Assembly (NCBI GenBank): GCA_022559845.1
Contig: JAHNEJ010003105.1
Location: 62,001-126,000, forward strand
DNA from: Amorphophallus konjac
Lineage: Eukaryota; Streptophyta; Magnoliopsida; Alismatales; Araceae
Length of the DNA stretch: 64,000 bases
Direction of reading: 5' to 3'
The notes below the pieces were generated by a model that made no database searches, had not been told where the DNA came from, and saw nothing but the letters and a program-made list of their open reading frames with translations. Shown piece after piece: positions 1 to 9,350 of the stretch; the stretch's first letter is position 1; each line of letters opens with the position of its first letter. Both the position numbers and the translations under genes were made by a program.

Positions 1-88
1 AATATGATAGGTATGCTCATTCATTTGCAGGATAGGAGATGCATGTGATTATGCAAAATAAGATATAATACCGATATACGGAATAAAT

Positions 89-365
89 CCAGCAGCATAT
101 CCCCTTATCTTGGTCTATGTCAAGTGGGAATATAGGACATCCATCCACGGAGTGCCGAGATGGAAGCCAAAGGAAAGATAGGCGTAGCCCGAGATCCAAG
201 AGGATCTAGATGCGACGGGATAATGTCCATTATCTTGGTATTTATTGATATCCCCTTAAGAAGCCATTGGAGGACATGCAGTGGCAGAACTCCGAGGGCC
301 AGCAGGGTTGGAAAAGAAGCATCATACTCGGTAGAATGTAGGGGTAAAACCCCGTTAATTTAGCT
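89..365. repeat. Dispersed direct repeat, copy 1
   Basis: This roughly 280-bp segment recurs at 1063-1361 in the same orientation. Shared landmarks are the ATAGGACATCCATC, GTGCCGAGATGGAAGCCAAA and ACATGCAGTGGCAGAACTCC blocks and the closing GTAGGGGT-AAA-CCGTTGAT/ATTTAGCTCC. The copies are about 980 bp apart and differ by many substitutions and indels. They look like an old duplication inside an LTR or its leader. No long ORF is shared. Confidence 0.8.
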
Positions 366-524
366 CCCTTAGACTTGGATGAAGAACCATGATTCCCCGT
401 GATGTGATGAGAGTGGGCCTGAAGGCAAATGAGGTTGAGACATCGAGTTTAGACTGAGTTTAGGGCTTATTAAGGCTGCTGGGGAGTTGAGTGTTCGAAC
501 AATGGTTGGCACTAAGATGAACCG

Positions 525-760
525 GCACGGATGAGAACCGGCGCGGGAAGGCTTCCGGCACGGTGGCAAACCGGCGCGGCTAGGATTCCGGCACGAAAGC
601 AAATCGGCACGACTAGGTTCCGGCACGAAGGGATCCCGGCGCGACGGGAGGCCAAAGGGTAGACGGCGTGGCATGGTTCCCGGCGCGCCCTTCACCCGGC
701 ACGGATTTGGCGCCGGGAGGAGGTGGCGCCGGGAGGAGATGGCGCCGGTGGCCATTTTGT
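525..760. repeat. CCGGCRCG short-period array
   Basis: The word CCGGCACG or CCGGCGCG recurs at a spacing of about 16-17 bases for at least eight units (roughly 525-660), separated by unrelated 7-8 base spacers. It then passes into GGCGCCGGGAGGAG repeats up to about 750. The spacer sequences differ while the word is kept, which is unlike a simple slipped microsatellite. Related CGGCGCG clusters lie at 2110-2275 and 3340-3385. Confidence 0.75.
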
Positions 761-1062
761 TGGTTTTCTTCAAATGTTATGAGGGGTTCTATTGAGGGGG
801 TCTCTTGTGTTTAATCAGGGCTTCATGGGCTCTGGTGATGGTGTTTAGGCAAGCTGAAAGGGGAGGATAAATTCACCCATAGAAGGTCTAAGGAAACCAT
901 GTGACAATCAACGGGAAACCTGATTATGTTCCCCCTTTTACAGTGGGCAAAGGGCCATGAGATAGACTGTCTCAGGTCTCTGCCACACAGTAGGGGGTTA
1001 ATTCATTGGTTTAACGAAAACATCGCACGATTCGACAAAGCGAGGATCGTGAATGAATTTTG

Positions 1063-1361
1063 GCAGCATCTCCCCTTATTTTGGACTGTGCCAAAAGGGG
1101 AGTATAGGACATCCATCTACGAGTGCCGAGATGGAAGCCAAAGGAAAGATGGGCGTAGCCCAAGATCCAGAAGGATCAGAAGTCAGCGGGACAGTGTCCA
1201 CTCATCGCGGTGCCTCATCAATATTCCCCTAAAGGGACCAGCGGAGAACATGCAGTGGCAGAACTCCGTGTCCCGACGGGGTGAAAGAAGGAAATCGGAA
1301 ACCCGAAACTCAAATTGAAATAAATGTAGGGGTCAAATCCGTTGATATAGCTCCTCCGACT
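1063..1361. repeat. Dispersed direct repeat, copy 2
   Basis: Partner of the segment at 89-365. It keeps the same block order but has small insertions, for example an extra GTGAAAGAAGG-containing piece before the closing block. Confidence 0.8.
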
Positions 1362-2109
1362 CTCACGGAATCGGACATGAATGGCCCAACAAAATTGATT
1401 CACTAGGAATAAAATGTATACATTTATTCTTAGATTCATACACACACATACATGTATACGGAACCATAAACAGACCAATGGCTGATTGTAATTAATGGAG
1501 CGTTTAGAAATAGATTGGTGCGCACTCTCACATAATGGCTCTGGCATACATTAATATGTGACGGTGGGGTTGATTTTAGAATAGTGTGAACAAAGATGTG
1601 CATATAGGATTAATAAATGGGTCAATACCTATTCTCACACATGAGAGGGGTGTTCAGAAACATAGTGCAAACAGGGATGTGCATGAGGTCAATAAATGGG
1701 TTAATGACCCAAATGTTAAAAAAAGAGGATTACTGGGTGCCATGTGCTCATAGACTCCATGTAGTTCTCATATTGGAAATGCCATGAGCAAGCCATGCAT
1801 AGATTGGGTTTCATTTATTCGAATGGGTTCTCATGAAACCAATGCATCACGTGGAAGGGGATGGATAGTGGGTGAAGTTTAATGATTAATGCAGCATGCA
1901 TGAGTTAATTGGATTGGGAAGTGGCTAATCACTATTCACGTATAAACATACCGTGAGTGGGGGGGCATGCATTGAATGAATTTAACCTACACAAATGTGC
2001 TTCTCGTAAAAGCAACTCGCTACGTGAACGATGCCATGCCAAAGCCATCTTGTGCATGCAAATAACGCACAAGAGAAAGTAAACGACGGGTGCATGCGTT
2101 CGGTGCCGT

Positions 2110-2275
2110 TCACGTATTCGGCGTGGAAATAAAAGAAAGGGATCTCGACAGAGATTCACGTTCTCGGCGCGCTCGTGCACTCGGCGCGGAAACGGAAAGG
2201 AGTCCCGGCGCGGGAGTTAATCGGCGCCGGTTTGACGCCGAGAGCGGTTGGCGCCGAGACTAGCCGAAAGGGGAT
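2110..2275. repeat. Second CGGCGCG/GGCGCC cluster
   Basis: TCGGCGCG and GGCGCCG words are repeated irregularly, ending in a GGCGCCGAGA pair about 20 bp apart. It resembles the array at 525-760, which suggests both are parts of one degraded LTR-type element or of tandem LTR remnants. Confidence 0.6.
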
Positions 2276-2359
2276 TTTGGGGTTTTAAATTTCACGGAAA
2301 ATTGTCGGGTTTGAACTCTTCTGAGTGAACAAGAAACTATTCGGAGAACACAAACACCA

Positions 2360-2372
2360 TATCAGAGCCAGG
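2360..2372 (+). other. Possible primer-binding site (initiator tRNA-Met)
   Basis: TATCAGAGCCAGG matches 13 bases of the complement of the plant initiator tRNA-Met 3' end, the usual primer site of LTR retrotransposons. The preceding bases are CACCA rather than the expected TGG. If genuine, an eroded 5' LTR lies to its left, covering the CGGCGCG arrays. No coding domain is recognisable downstream, so the element would be non-autonomous or badly decayed. Confidence 0.4.
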
Positions 2373-2879
2373 CAAAAATTACTTTTCCTCATGATTTGGG
2401 AGGGCGCCGTGTGAGAAACCAACGCCGACCGAGTGCTCACGAGCAAACAGATATTAAATGCACGAGAGAGAAATGACGGAAATAAATCCATGACAAAGGG
2501 GTGGTTTGATTGCTCCAGCAAAGAAACTATGGACGTCAGAGTGTTCTGTGGAGTATACAAATCAACACAAATGAAACTTAAACCGAATGAAACTCAGTAC
2601 CACGATGGAACAGAGCTAACAGAAGGTGAAACAGAGTACTGAAAAATCCATATACCCCGTCATCTCACTGTGCCTCGTTTATTCAGAGAATGACTAGAGG
2701 CCATGTCACATATTTGACAGATCCCCGGCCCTCAGTTGAGGCATGAATTAATTAAGAGAATCTATTATATGAAGGGCATCATAAAATACAATTAAAATGA
2801 GACTAAACCCATGAAGCGAGACTATGCGAGGAATCAGCGCAAGGGTAATGAAAATGCACGTATAGCCCCACCGAGTGCC

Positions 2880-3510
2880 TTATCCGGCTTAGAGGGACTC
2901 CATCCACGGGCCCATCACACACATAGAAAGAGAGGGACGATCGGAACAGATTGACAAACAAATCCAATTATCATTTCATTCCTCCGTTCCCAAAGCTTCG
3001 TACAGGAGAATAGGAAAACAATTCCAACAAAAGGAAAGAGATTACATGCCGAGAAATAGAGGGGGAGAGGGGTAGCTATAGCCCGTGAGGGCCTTACACG
3101 ATGGGGCTTTGCAACAGGGAGACCTTGGCTCCTCCTTCCCGGCTTCCCTCTGTCGATGGGTGGCTCTCTCTCCCTTTTCTCTCCTCTCGAGTTCTTCTTT
3201 CTTTCTCTCTCTTCACGGCCGCCGCTGGCTTCTTCCTCTCTCTTCTCTTTTTTTTCCCCCGGCTCCATACACGCCGAAGGCGTGGTTATATAGAGGGCTG
3301 GCCCTCTTCTCTCAGCACGGGTCCTTCCCGGGGTGGTGGACAGTCGGCGCGCTCGACAGTAGAACTCTCGGCGCGCTCCTTCTTCAATATGGGCTTCGAC
3401 GTCCCTTTAAGCTTTGATATGGTCTGGGTGCTTTTGTGGACTTTAATGGGCCCTTGTAGCCTCTCCGCCCCTCCTTTATCCCTAGAAAATAAGGAATATA
3501 AGATGATTTA
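2880..3510 (-). other. Possible LTR-like segment with a TATA motif
   Basis: Read on the minus strand, a CGGCGCG-bearing GC-rich stretch (about 3385-3335) is followed by CTATATAACC (about 3285-3295), the layout of an LTR promoter. A T-rich tail follows. No second copy was found to prove LTR status, so this is a suggestion only. Confidence 0.3.
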
Positions 3511-4807
3511 GTAGGAAAAATATGTTGACATTATTTATATATATATGTATATATCATTATTATTTTATCATTTTTCATGTGTTCAACATGTCCATAACTG
3601 CTTCTTGTATGTCAAGGGATGTTTTAAGTCTTGTCTTTTCAGTTTCCAAGGTAGAGATCTCTAAGAATCTATTTGAGCAGTGTACTCTATTTTGGAAATC
3701 AATGAAAAATGACTAGTTGAATGAAAATCTTTGTGCTGGGAAATATTCCTACGTGAGGTGTTAAGCCTTGCTGGTTCTTCTCCGAGAAGGAGACGGGGTG
3801 AGAAGCCCCAACCGAATCCTACTCTTATCTTTTCCCCTTCCTACCCTCCTACCTGAATGTCCTTCTTCCTCCCTCCCCTTCTCATTGTCTTCCTCTGCTT
3901 CTTCTTTCTCTTTTACTTGTTTCCAGCCACCACCTTCTTCACACCACAAGCGCCTCCACACAGGTCCGCCGTCCTCCGCCTTCCCTGCTCACCATCCGCC
4001 ACCACTGGTCCACACCCCACTTGTGCTCCCCTGGCCCTCCCTGCATAGACTGCTACCATCATCGTCCCCGCCATTTCCCTGTCCGCCACACAGAACCACC
4101 ACTGGCCACCATTCCACCCTGCGCCATCCTCCGCTGCCAGGACCGTTCACCCCGGCTTCCACAACCTCCACCTCCCCAGCCTGTAGCCCAGCCGCAGTCC
4201 CTTCACCCTGCACCGCTGGCCAGAGCAAGAAGCGCCGGCGTTCATCTCTGCACTAGCATCCACCACTGCCACCGTACCACCGATCGCCCTCTCCTCCCTG
4301 TTCAACCTCCCCCCCCTTGTGACTTTCACCAGATCCACCCACCGTCCACTGTCAGAGCACACTCGGCTCGGTCGCCCCTTGCTTACGCTATCACCGGCGA
4401 TCCCAGCTGCCATCACTGTCGCCGTCTAGCCCACGCAACGCCAACCGCCGCCGACGCTCCATCGTCTCCGTCATCGCTCCAGCCACTGAGCAGTCAGCCA
4501 CTGCCCGCCAGCAGGCTCGCCACTGCCATCTCCGTGTTCCCCTGCATGCAGGCACGCCACCGTCTTCTCCAGCCGCTCTGAGCAGGCCGCCGCTGGTCAC
4601 CAAGCAGCAGTAGGAGTCCACCTTGCCGGCCTCCGCTCCGAGCGGTCCATTGCTTGCCCCGACGACTAGATCTCGTGACCGACCAGCCGCTCAATAGCAC
4701 GGGCCACCTTTCCAAGCACGCCGGCCACCTTTCCGAGCATGCCGGACCGGTGCACACATCCATCCTCGCCGCCGCTGCTCTTTCTCTGCCCCTCTTTCAT
4801 TCTATCT

Positions 4808-4810
<3 letters not shown>

Positions 4811-4848
<38 letters not shown>
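4811..4848. repeat. (CT)n microsatellite
   Basis: Uninterrupted CT dinucleotides for about 38 bases, followed by a degraded CT-rich continuation to about 4870. Confidence 0.95.
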
Positions 4849-4852
<4 letters not shown>

Positions 4853-6473
4853 CGTCTCTCTCATTCGCTCTGTTTCCTGATAGGAGGAACAAAGAAAACA
4901 AAAAGGAGAGGAAAAAAGAAAATGCTTTCCTGAAAAAAAAAGAGAGAAATAGAAAAAGAAAAGAAAATCACAGGTAGGTACTTGTTCCACATCAAAGTAA
5001 GAAAATAAAATCACAGACGGATACTTGTTCCGCATCAGGGCGGAAGCCTCACCGCTCTTGTGTATTTTCTACCGTTGTCTTCTCTTCTTCTTCCTCTCAC
5101 TTCCCCTCCTTCGCTGTCCTTGCGTAGCCCAGAAATAGCCGTGCCTCCCCCTCTTTCCTTCCTCTTCCTCCCATCACGATTTCCCCCTGTTCCACTCAAA
5201 CCCTAGCTGGACCCCCCCATCGCCCCGTCGGCCACAGCCTCAACCGGAGAGGAGCCCACCCCCTTGCCCCTGTCATCGCCACTATTGACCGCCGGCCCCC
5301 ATCCCCTCTTTCTCTTTTTCTGTGACTGTGAGCTTCTCCCCACCGCGAAACCCACCCTGCCTTAAACCCCGCCGTTGTCACCCTCTATTCCTGTGTGCGA
5401 GCAAAGCTGCGGCCGGTCCGACGGCGCTTCCACACGCCGCTGTCCTCATCGGGATGCCGCGAGCGCAGCAGCTCTAGCTGCCCCTGTGAACTGTGGCCTC
5501 AACACTAGCCTCCCCTGTTCCCCTCTTCACGCCCTCTTCCTCGGCCCACAATCTCCAGAGTGGCTGCCTCACCGTGCTGGCTACGAGCCACCACCACCAC
5601 TACTGTAACCGCCCATGGTGTACCCTTGCGTCCCCTACAAATGGCCGCCACATCTTCTCCCACCCTGATGACCACAGCGGTTGGGGATCCCACCCCCACT
5701 GTCACTGTGGCTAAGCCGTGTCCCCCGGGCGCTCCTAACTGCCATCCTCGGCCTTCCCTTCAGTCCGCTTTGCTGCTCACCGTCACCCTTCTTTCTTATT
5801 TCTTCTCTCTCATTCCTCCATCCTCGCCTGTTCTATCCCCTTGTCATAGTAGCAGTCGCCACATCACGGGCCAGCACGACGTAACAGCTGCAGGCCCATC
5901 GAGCCCAACCACGACCACAGCAGCAGCAGTGCGAGCTCCACGTACCCCTGTAGGACCCACATGACGTTGGCCACCTGAGTCACCAGCTGCCGTGCCCCGT
6001 CCAATCGGCCTAGCAACTCCCAAGAGAGAGGACCAGCTCGACCATGACGGATCCGCGCCCCGTTCTGCATCAACGCCAAATAACAAGAAGCTAACCTGAG
6101 TAGCCGTCTCTCGCGAGGTAGAAATGCGAGACCGGTGTTAATTGAGGAACTCTCACTAGTCTAGGGCAAGGCAAATCCACAATCAAGGTCCAGAGGGAAC
6201 CTTAGAGAACGGGGTCTCGCACTCTCAAGCCAGGAGTGAATTGAATCACAGGCTAGGATCCCTATCTCACAATCGGCTGCAGATGAAAGCAAATACTAGT
6301 AAATTAAGGGCCAAACGGTGAGGACTGCAAACCACAATTGGCGGAGGCGGCTGCTGCGGATGCCGTGGCTTCTGTTGGGGTTGGCAGTGGCAGCGACGCT
6401 GACGCTGCTGCTGGGGCTAGCGATGGCGGTGGGAGCAGCCGTTGCAACTGATGATGGCAGCGGGTCAGTTGCT

Positions 6474-6624
6474 GCTGCTCCCGACAGTGGCGGTGGGGGC
6501 CACCACGGTGACTTCTGGTGGCGGCAGAGACGGCAGGGTTCCTGTCTGCTGCTCCCGACAGTGGCGGTGGGGGCCACCACGGTGACTTCTGGTGGCAGCA
6601 GAGACGGCAGGGTTCCTGTCTGCT
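6474..6624. repeat. Tandem duplication, 74-bp unit
   Basis: A 74-bp unit starting CTGCTGCTCCCGACAGTGG occurs twice head to tail, nearly identical (GGTGGCGGCAGAG versus GGTGGCAGCAGAG). A partial third start, CTGCTGCTC, follows. The near-identity indicates a recent duplication. Confidence 0.9.
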
Positions 6625-8009
6625 GCTCTTGTGACTAGCGACGATGACTTGGGCTGCGGTCATCGCGGGTGGCAGTTGGGCCGCTGCTGTGGCCAAGGCT
6701 AAGGCAGGAGAGACGAGAGAGAAAGAGAGAGAGATATATATGGGAGAGAGAGAGGCGGGCAGAGGGAGATAAGAGGGACGCGAGGTATTGGTGCACCATA
6801 CGTTGCACAGGTGGGGCGCTTGTGTGGCCCCACCTGTGGGTGCTTTTTTGGGGGGGGGAGAGAGAGGACCGGTGGGTAGCGAGGAGGAGGCGCCACTGCC
6901 ATGCCTCGTCTCAGGGTGCTGGTTCCCATCGCAAGGAGGAGACGAATCACAGTAAATAAATCGCCATTAATTAGAAAAAGTGGGGTTTACATTATCAATA
7001 TAGAGGCTAATCCTCTCTAAACTCTAATAGGACTCACTAAACAATTTTGGACAAAAAAACCCTGGACTCAGTAAATTGTGCAAAAACTGCACGTGAATAC
7101 GTAAAAAAATGGGAAAAAACATCAAACAGGCCCCAAATGGGCCAAGCAAAGACTTTGGATTCAACGTCTGATGTCCTACGACTCAAAGACCCAATGGATC
7201 ATCTTTGAGCCAAATAGAAGCCTGTGTAGCCTGTGAAGTCCTCCGACGGTGGTAGATGTGCACCGGGTCAAAACGGACCCTAGATCTGGTGTCCTCACCA
7301 ACTTGGTAACAAGTATTGGAATTTGGATGTGCATGGTGCCTTTGGTTGGTAGTTGGTACATGGATGAAAAATGAGAGGGATATAATATATTCCCATTTGG
7401 CTATGGTTCTGTCTAGAATATCGACTGTTATTTATATAAGTATGGATACTCTGTGTTAGAGGAGGTATTTGCACTACCAATTTTGCGAAGAAATTTGAAG
7501 GATGAACAAATTGCTGCCTCTGGTTCGCTCCAGGTAGCATTTGGTGTGTTTGGTGGATGTCTTTGGCTTTCTGGATTTCCAGGATCATCCATTTTTGATT
7601 TTGCACCAGAAAAAATGTTATCCAACATATGTTTTAGATAGAGATACCTATCGGGTTGTTGCAAATGGATGCCATAATTGAGATGTAACTTCTGGATCAC
7701 GTTCAAATCAAAATTTCTTTACCTTCACCCTTTGAGGATTCTGGGATACCGTACTTGTGATGAGCATGATTAATCTGTGATAGAAGGCAGTTTAAGGTCT
7801 AGGCTTATCCCTTATTTTTATTTGACAGTGTCAACAAATTTTATTCACGTAGATAAACGTGGAACGTCCTCTAGTGATATTTTGGATTTTCTTGGGCATA
7901 TCTTCTTTTTCATCTTGGTGATTTACCAGCTTGAGTTGTAAATTCACCCCCCTGGAACCATGAAATGTGGAGCTTCATGATTTTTAGTTGGCATTAGTCC
8001 ACTGTGCAA

Positions 8010-8800
8010 AAGTTCGTTCATGCTCATTTGTCCACTATGCATGATCATCCATGGTGCAAATGTTCATCCACGTGTTTGTCCACCGATCATGATTATCTAT
8101 GTGAATGCTTGTGTTTACGTGTTCATCAACCATGCACTACAGTTCATGATTGATCATGTGAAAGTTCATCCATGCATGCTCATTCTTATGCATGATTTTG
8201 GATGCAAAAGTCAAGGTATGCAGAATCCGATTGGATTCGATCGGATTTTGGTCAGTCCGATCCGATCCCGAGCCAACGCTTTCCAATACTTGAAATAGCC
8301 AAATAGGTTAATATTTTGCATATAGCCCCTTCTGAAACTTAAAACTTACATTTTGCACAAATGCTTGGATCGGACCTGAATCGGATCGGGATTGACCGAT
8401 CCAGATCGGGTTGGGACTGGCCGATCTGATCCCGATTCCCAATTCTGCATACCTTGGCAAATGTCCATCCATGCATGTTCATCCACCATATACATTCATC
8501 TGTATGAATGCCCACACATACACATTGATCTATTACGCAGATCGCCCATGCAAATGTTCATCCTTACATATTCATCCATCATGCATGATTATCTGTGTGA
8601 AAGTTCTACTATGCATGTATGCCTATCACATATGATTGTATCCATGCAAAAATCCTTCCATCAATGTTCATATACCTCGCATGATTATCCTTGCAAATGC
8701 TTATCCATGCATGTTTTTGTTTCTTGCATGATTGTCTGTGCGCAAGTTCATCCATGCACCTTTGTGTACCATGCATGATTCTCCTTGCAAAAGTTTGTCC
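8010..8800. repeat. Degenerate CATG-rich minisatellite
   Basis: Phrases such as GTTCATCCATGCATG, CCACCATGCATGAT and TGCAAATGTTCATCC recur in varying order with spacing of about 25-60 bp. This produces spurious His/Cys/Met-rich reading frames. The array is split by the palindromic MITE at 8212-8456. Confidence 0.75.
8212..8456. mobile_element. hAT-type MITE, GATCGG-word family
   Basis: 245-bp element with terminal inverted repeats CAAGGTATGCAGAAT and ATTCTGCATACCTTG (perfect over 15 bases). It is flanked by GCAAAAGT (8204-8211) and GCAAATGT (8457-8464), a 7/8 target-site duplication. Both arms consist of TCCGATC/GATCGGA words in both orientations around an AT-rich centre. The CAAGG terminus and 8-bp duplication fit the hAT superfamily. 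The flank is itself repetitive, which slightly weakens the TSD evidence. Confidence 0.8.
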
Positions 8801-9088
8801 ATGTTTTTTGGTAATACTTACCTTAATGATGATTGGCGATATAATGCTAAGATGATCATCACGTTGATAGACGCTCTTTTCTATCCTCTGCCTATATCAT
8901 GTGTGATATCTGTTCTGCTGTCCAGTGACTAACATTTTTCAAAGGCAATTTATGATGGGCAATATTCCATGTCGAGAATTAGTTGCAACTGCTTTTTAGT
9001 CCCTTTTATTTGCAACTGTTATCCTTTACTGTAAAGTACGACTTTGGCTATTGAGAAACTAAAATCTTTGTAAGATTATTACTTTCAG

Positions 9089-9350
9089 TGTACTGTACGT
9101 GCCACAGTAACTGGGTTTTCTGAGAAAACAGTCAGAGGTCTCTTTGAGGAAGCACACGTACAGCTTGAAGACAAAGAAAAATCTCTTACTGATGCTGTGC
9201 GTCTGCAGGTCTGTAGAATTCTGGAGTTGTCTATTCTAGTTCATTATGCATACGATTGGTGGTTCATGTTCCTTTTATGTAATGCAGCTCGTCTCTGCAC
9301 TACAAATTGTCCCTGAAACGGTTGTGCTATATTTTCATCCCGAGGCAAAG
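9089..9350 (+). CDS. GP210: GP210 exons at 9089-9208 and 9288-9350
   Basis: First recognisable exons of the gene in this window. 9089-9208 follows the acceptor ACTTTCAG and encodes 40 codons ending [10 protein letters not shown]. 9288-9350 encodes [21 protein letters not shown] and ends at a GTAATG donor. Both are phase 0. They correspond to the region just past the middle of plant GP210. Confidence 0.93.

Larger units (their letters stand above)
3770..6960. other. GC-rich low-complexity region without recognisable genes
   Basis: This is a long C-rich, then G-rich, tract of CCACC/GCCGCC/GGTGGC-type sequence. It gives overlapping Pro/Ser/Ala/Thr-rich reading frames on both strands. None has a recognisable domain, consistent codon use or splice structure. 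It includes a (CT)n run at 4811-4848 and a tandem duplication at 6474-6624. It could be decayed retrotransposon leader sequence or amplified simple sequence. Confidence 0.5.
1..9088 (+). other. Probable large upstream intron of GP210 (3' part)
   Basis: No exon of GP210 or any other host gene is recognisable here. The first recognisable GP210 exon begins at 9089 behind a splice acceptor and encodes about the middle of the protein, so this stretch is inferred to be intron. It contains degenerate LTR-type repeats (1-3500), GC-rich low-complexity DNA (3770-6960) and a CATG-rich minisatellite (8010-8800). About 6960-8000 shows nothing I can identify. An exon hidden by divergence cannot be excluded. 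Confidence 0.5.

Noticed and set aside
1218..2180. Minus-strand reading frames of 80-110 codons near the left edge
   Set aside because: They overlap the duplicated repeat segments and GC-word arrays and show no domain or conserved composition.
3768..4581. Overlapping Pro/Ser-rich reading frames that look like extensin-type proteins
   Set aside because: They occur in all frames of a C-rich low-complexity tract, lack any signal peptide plus repeat pattern typical of extensins, and have no splice or conserved structure.
7428..7706. Open frames on both strands near 7.3-7.7 kb considered as upstream GP210 exons
   Set aside because: The encoded residues do not resemble any GP210 segment, and no acceptor/donor pair with the correct phase leads to 9089.
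8020..8778. His/Cys-rich open frames resembling metal-binding proteins
   Set aside because: They derive from the CATG-rich minisatellite and are interrupted by a MITE.
8805..8890. Segment reading LNDDWRYNAKM considered as the exon preceding 9089
   Set aside because: Only a faint resemblance to the expected segment, no fitting donor before 9088, and missing family landmarks.
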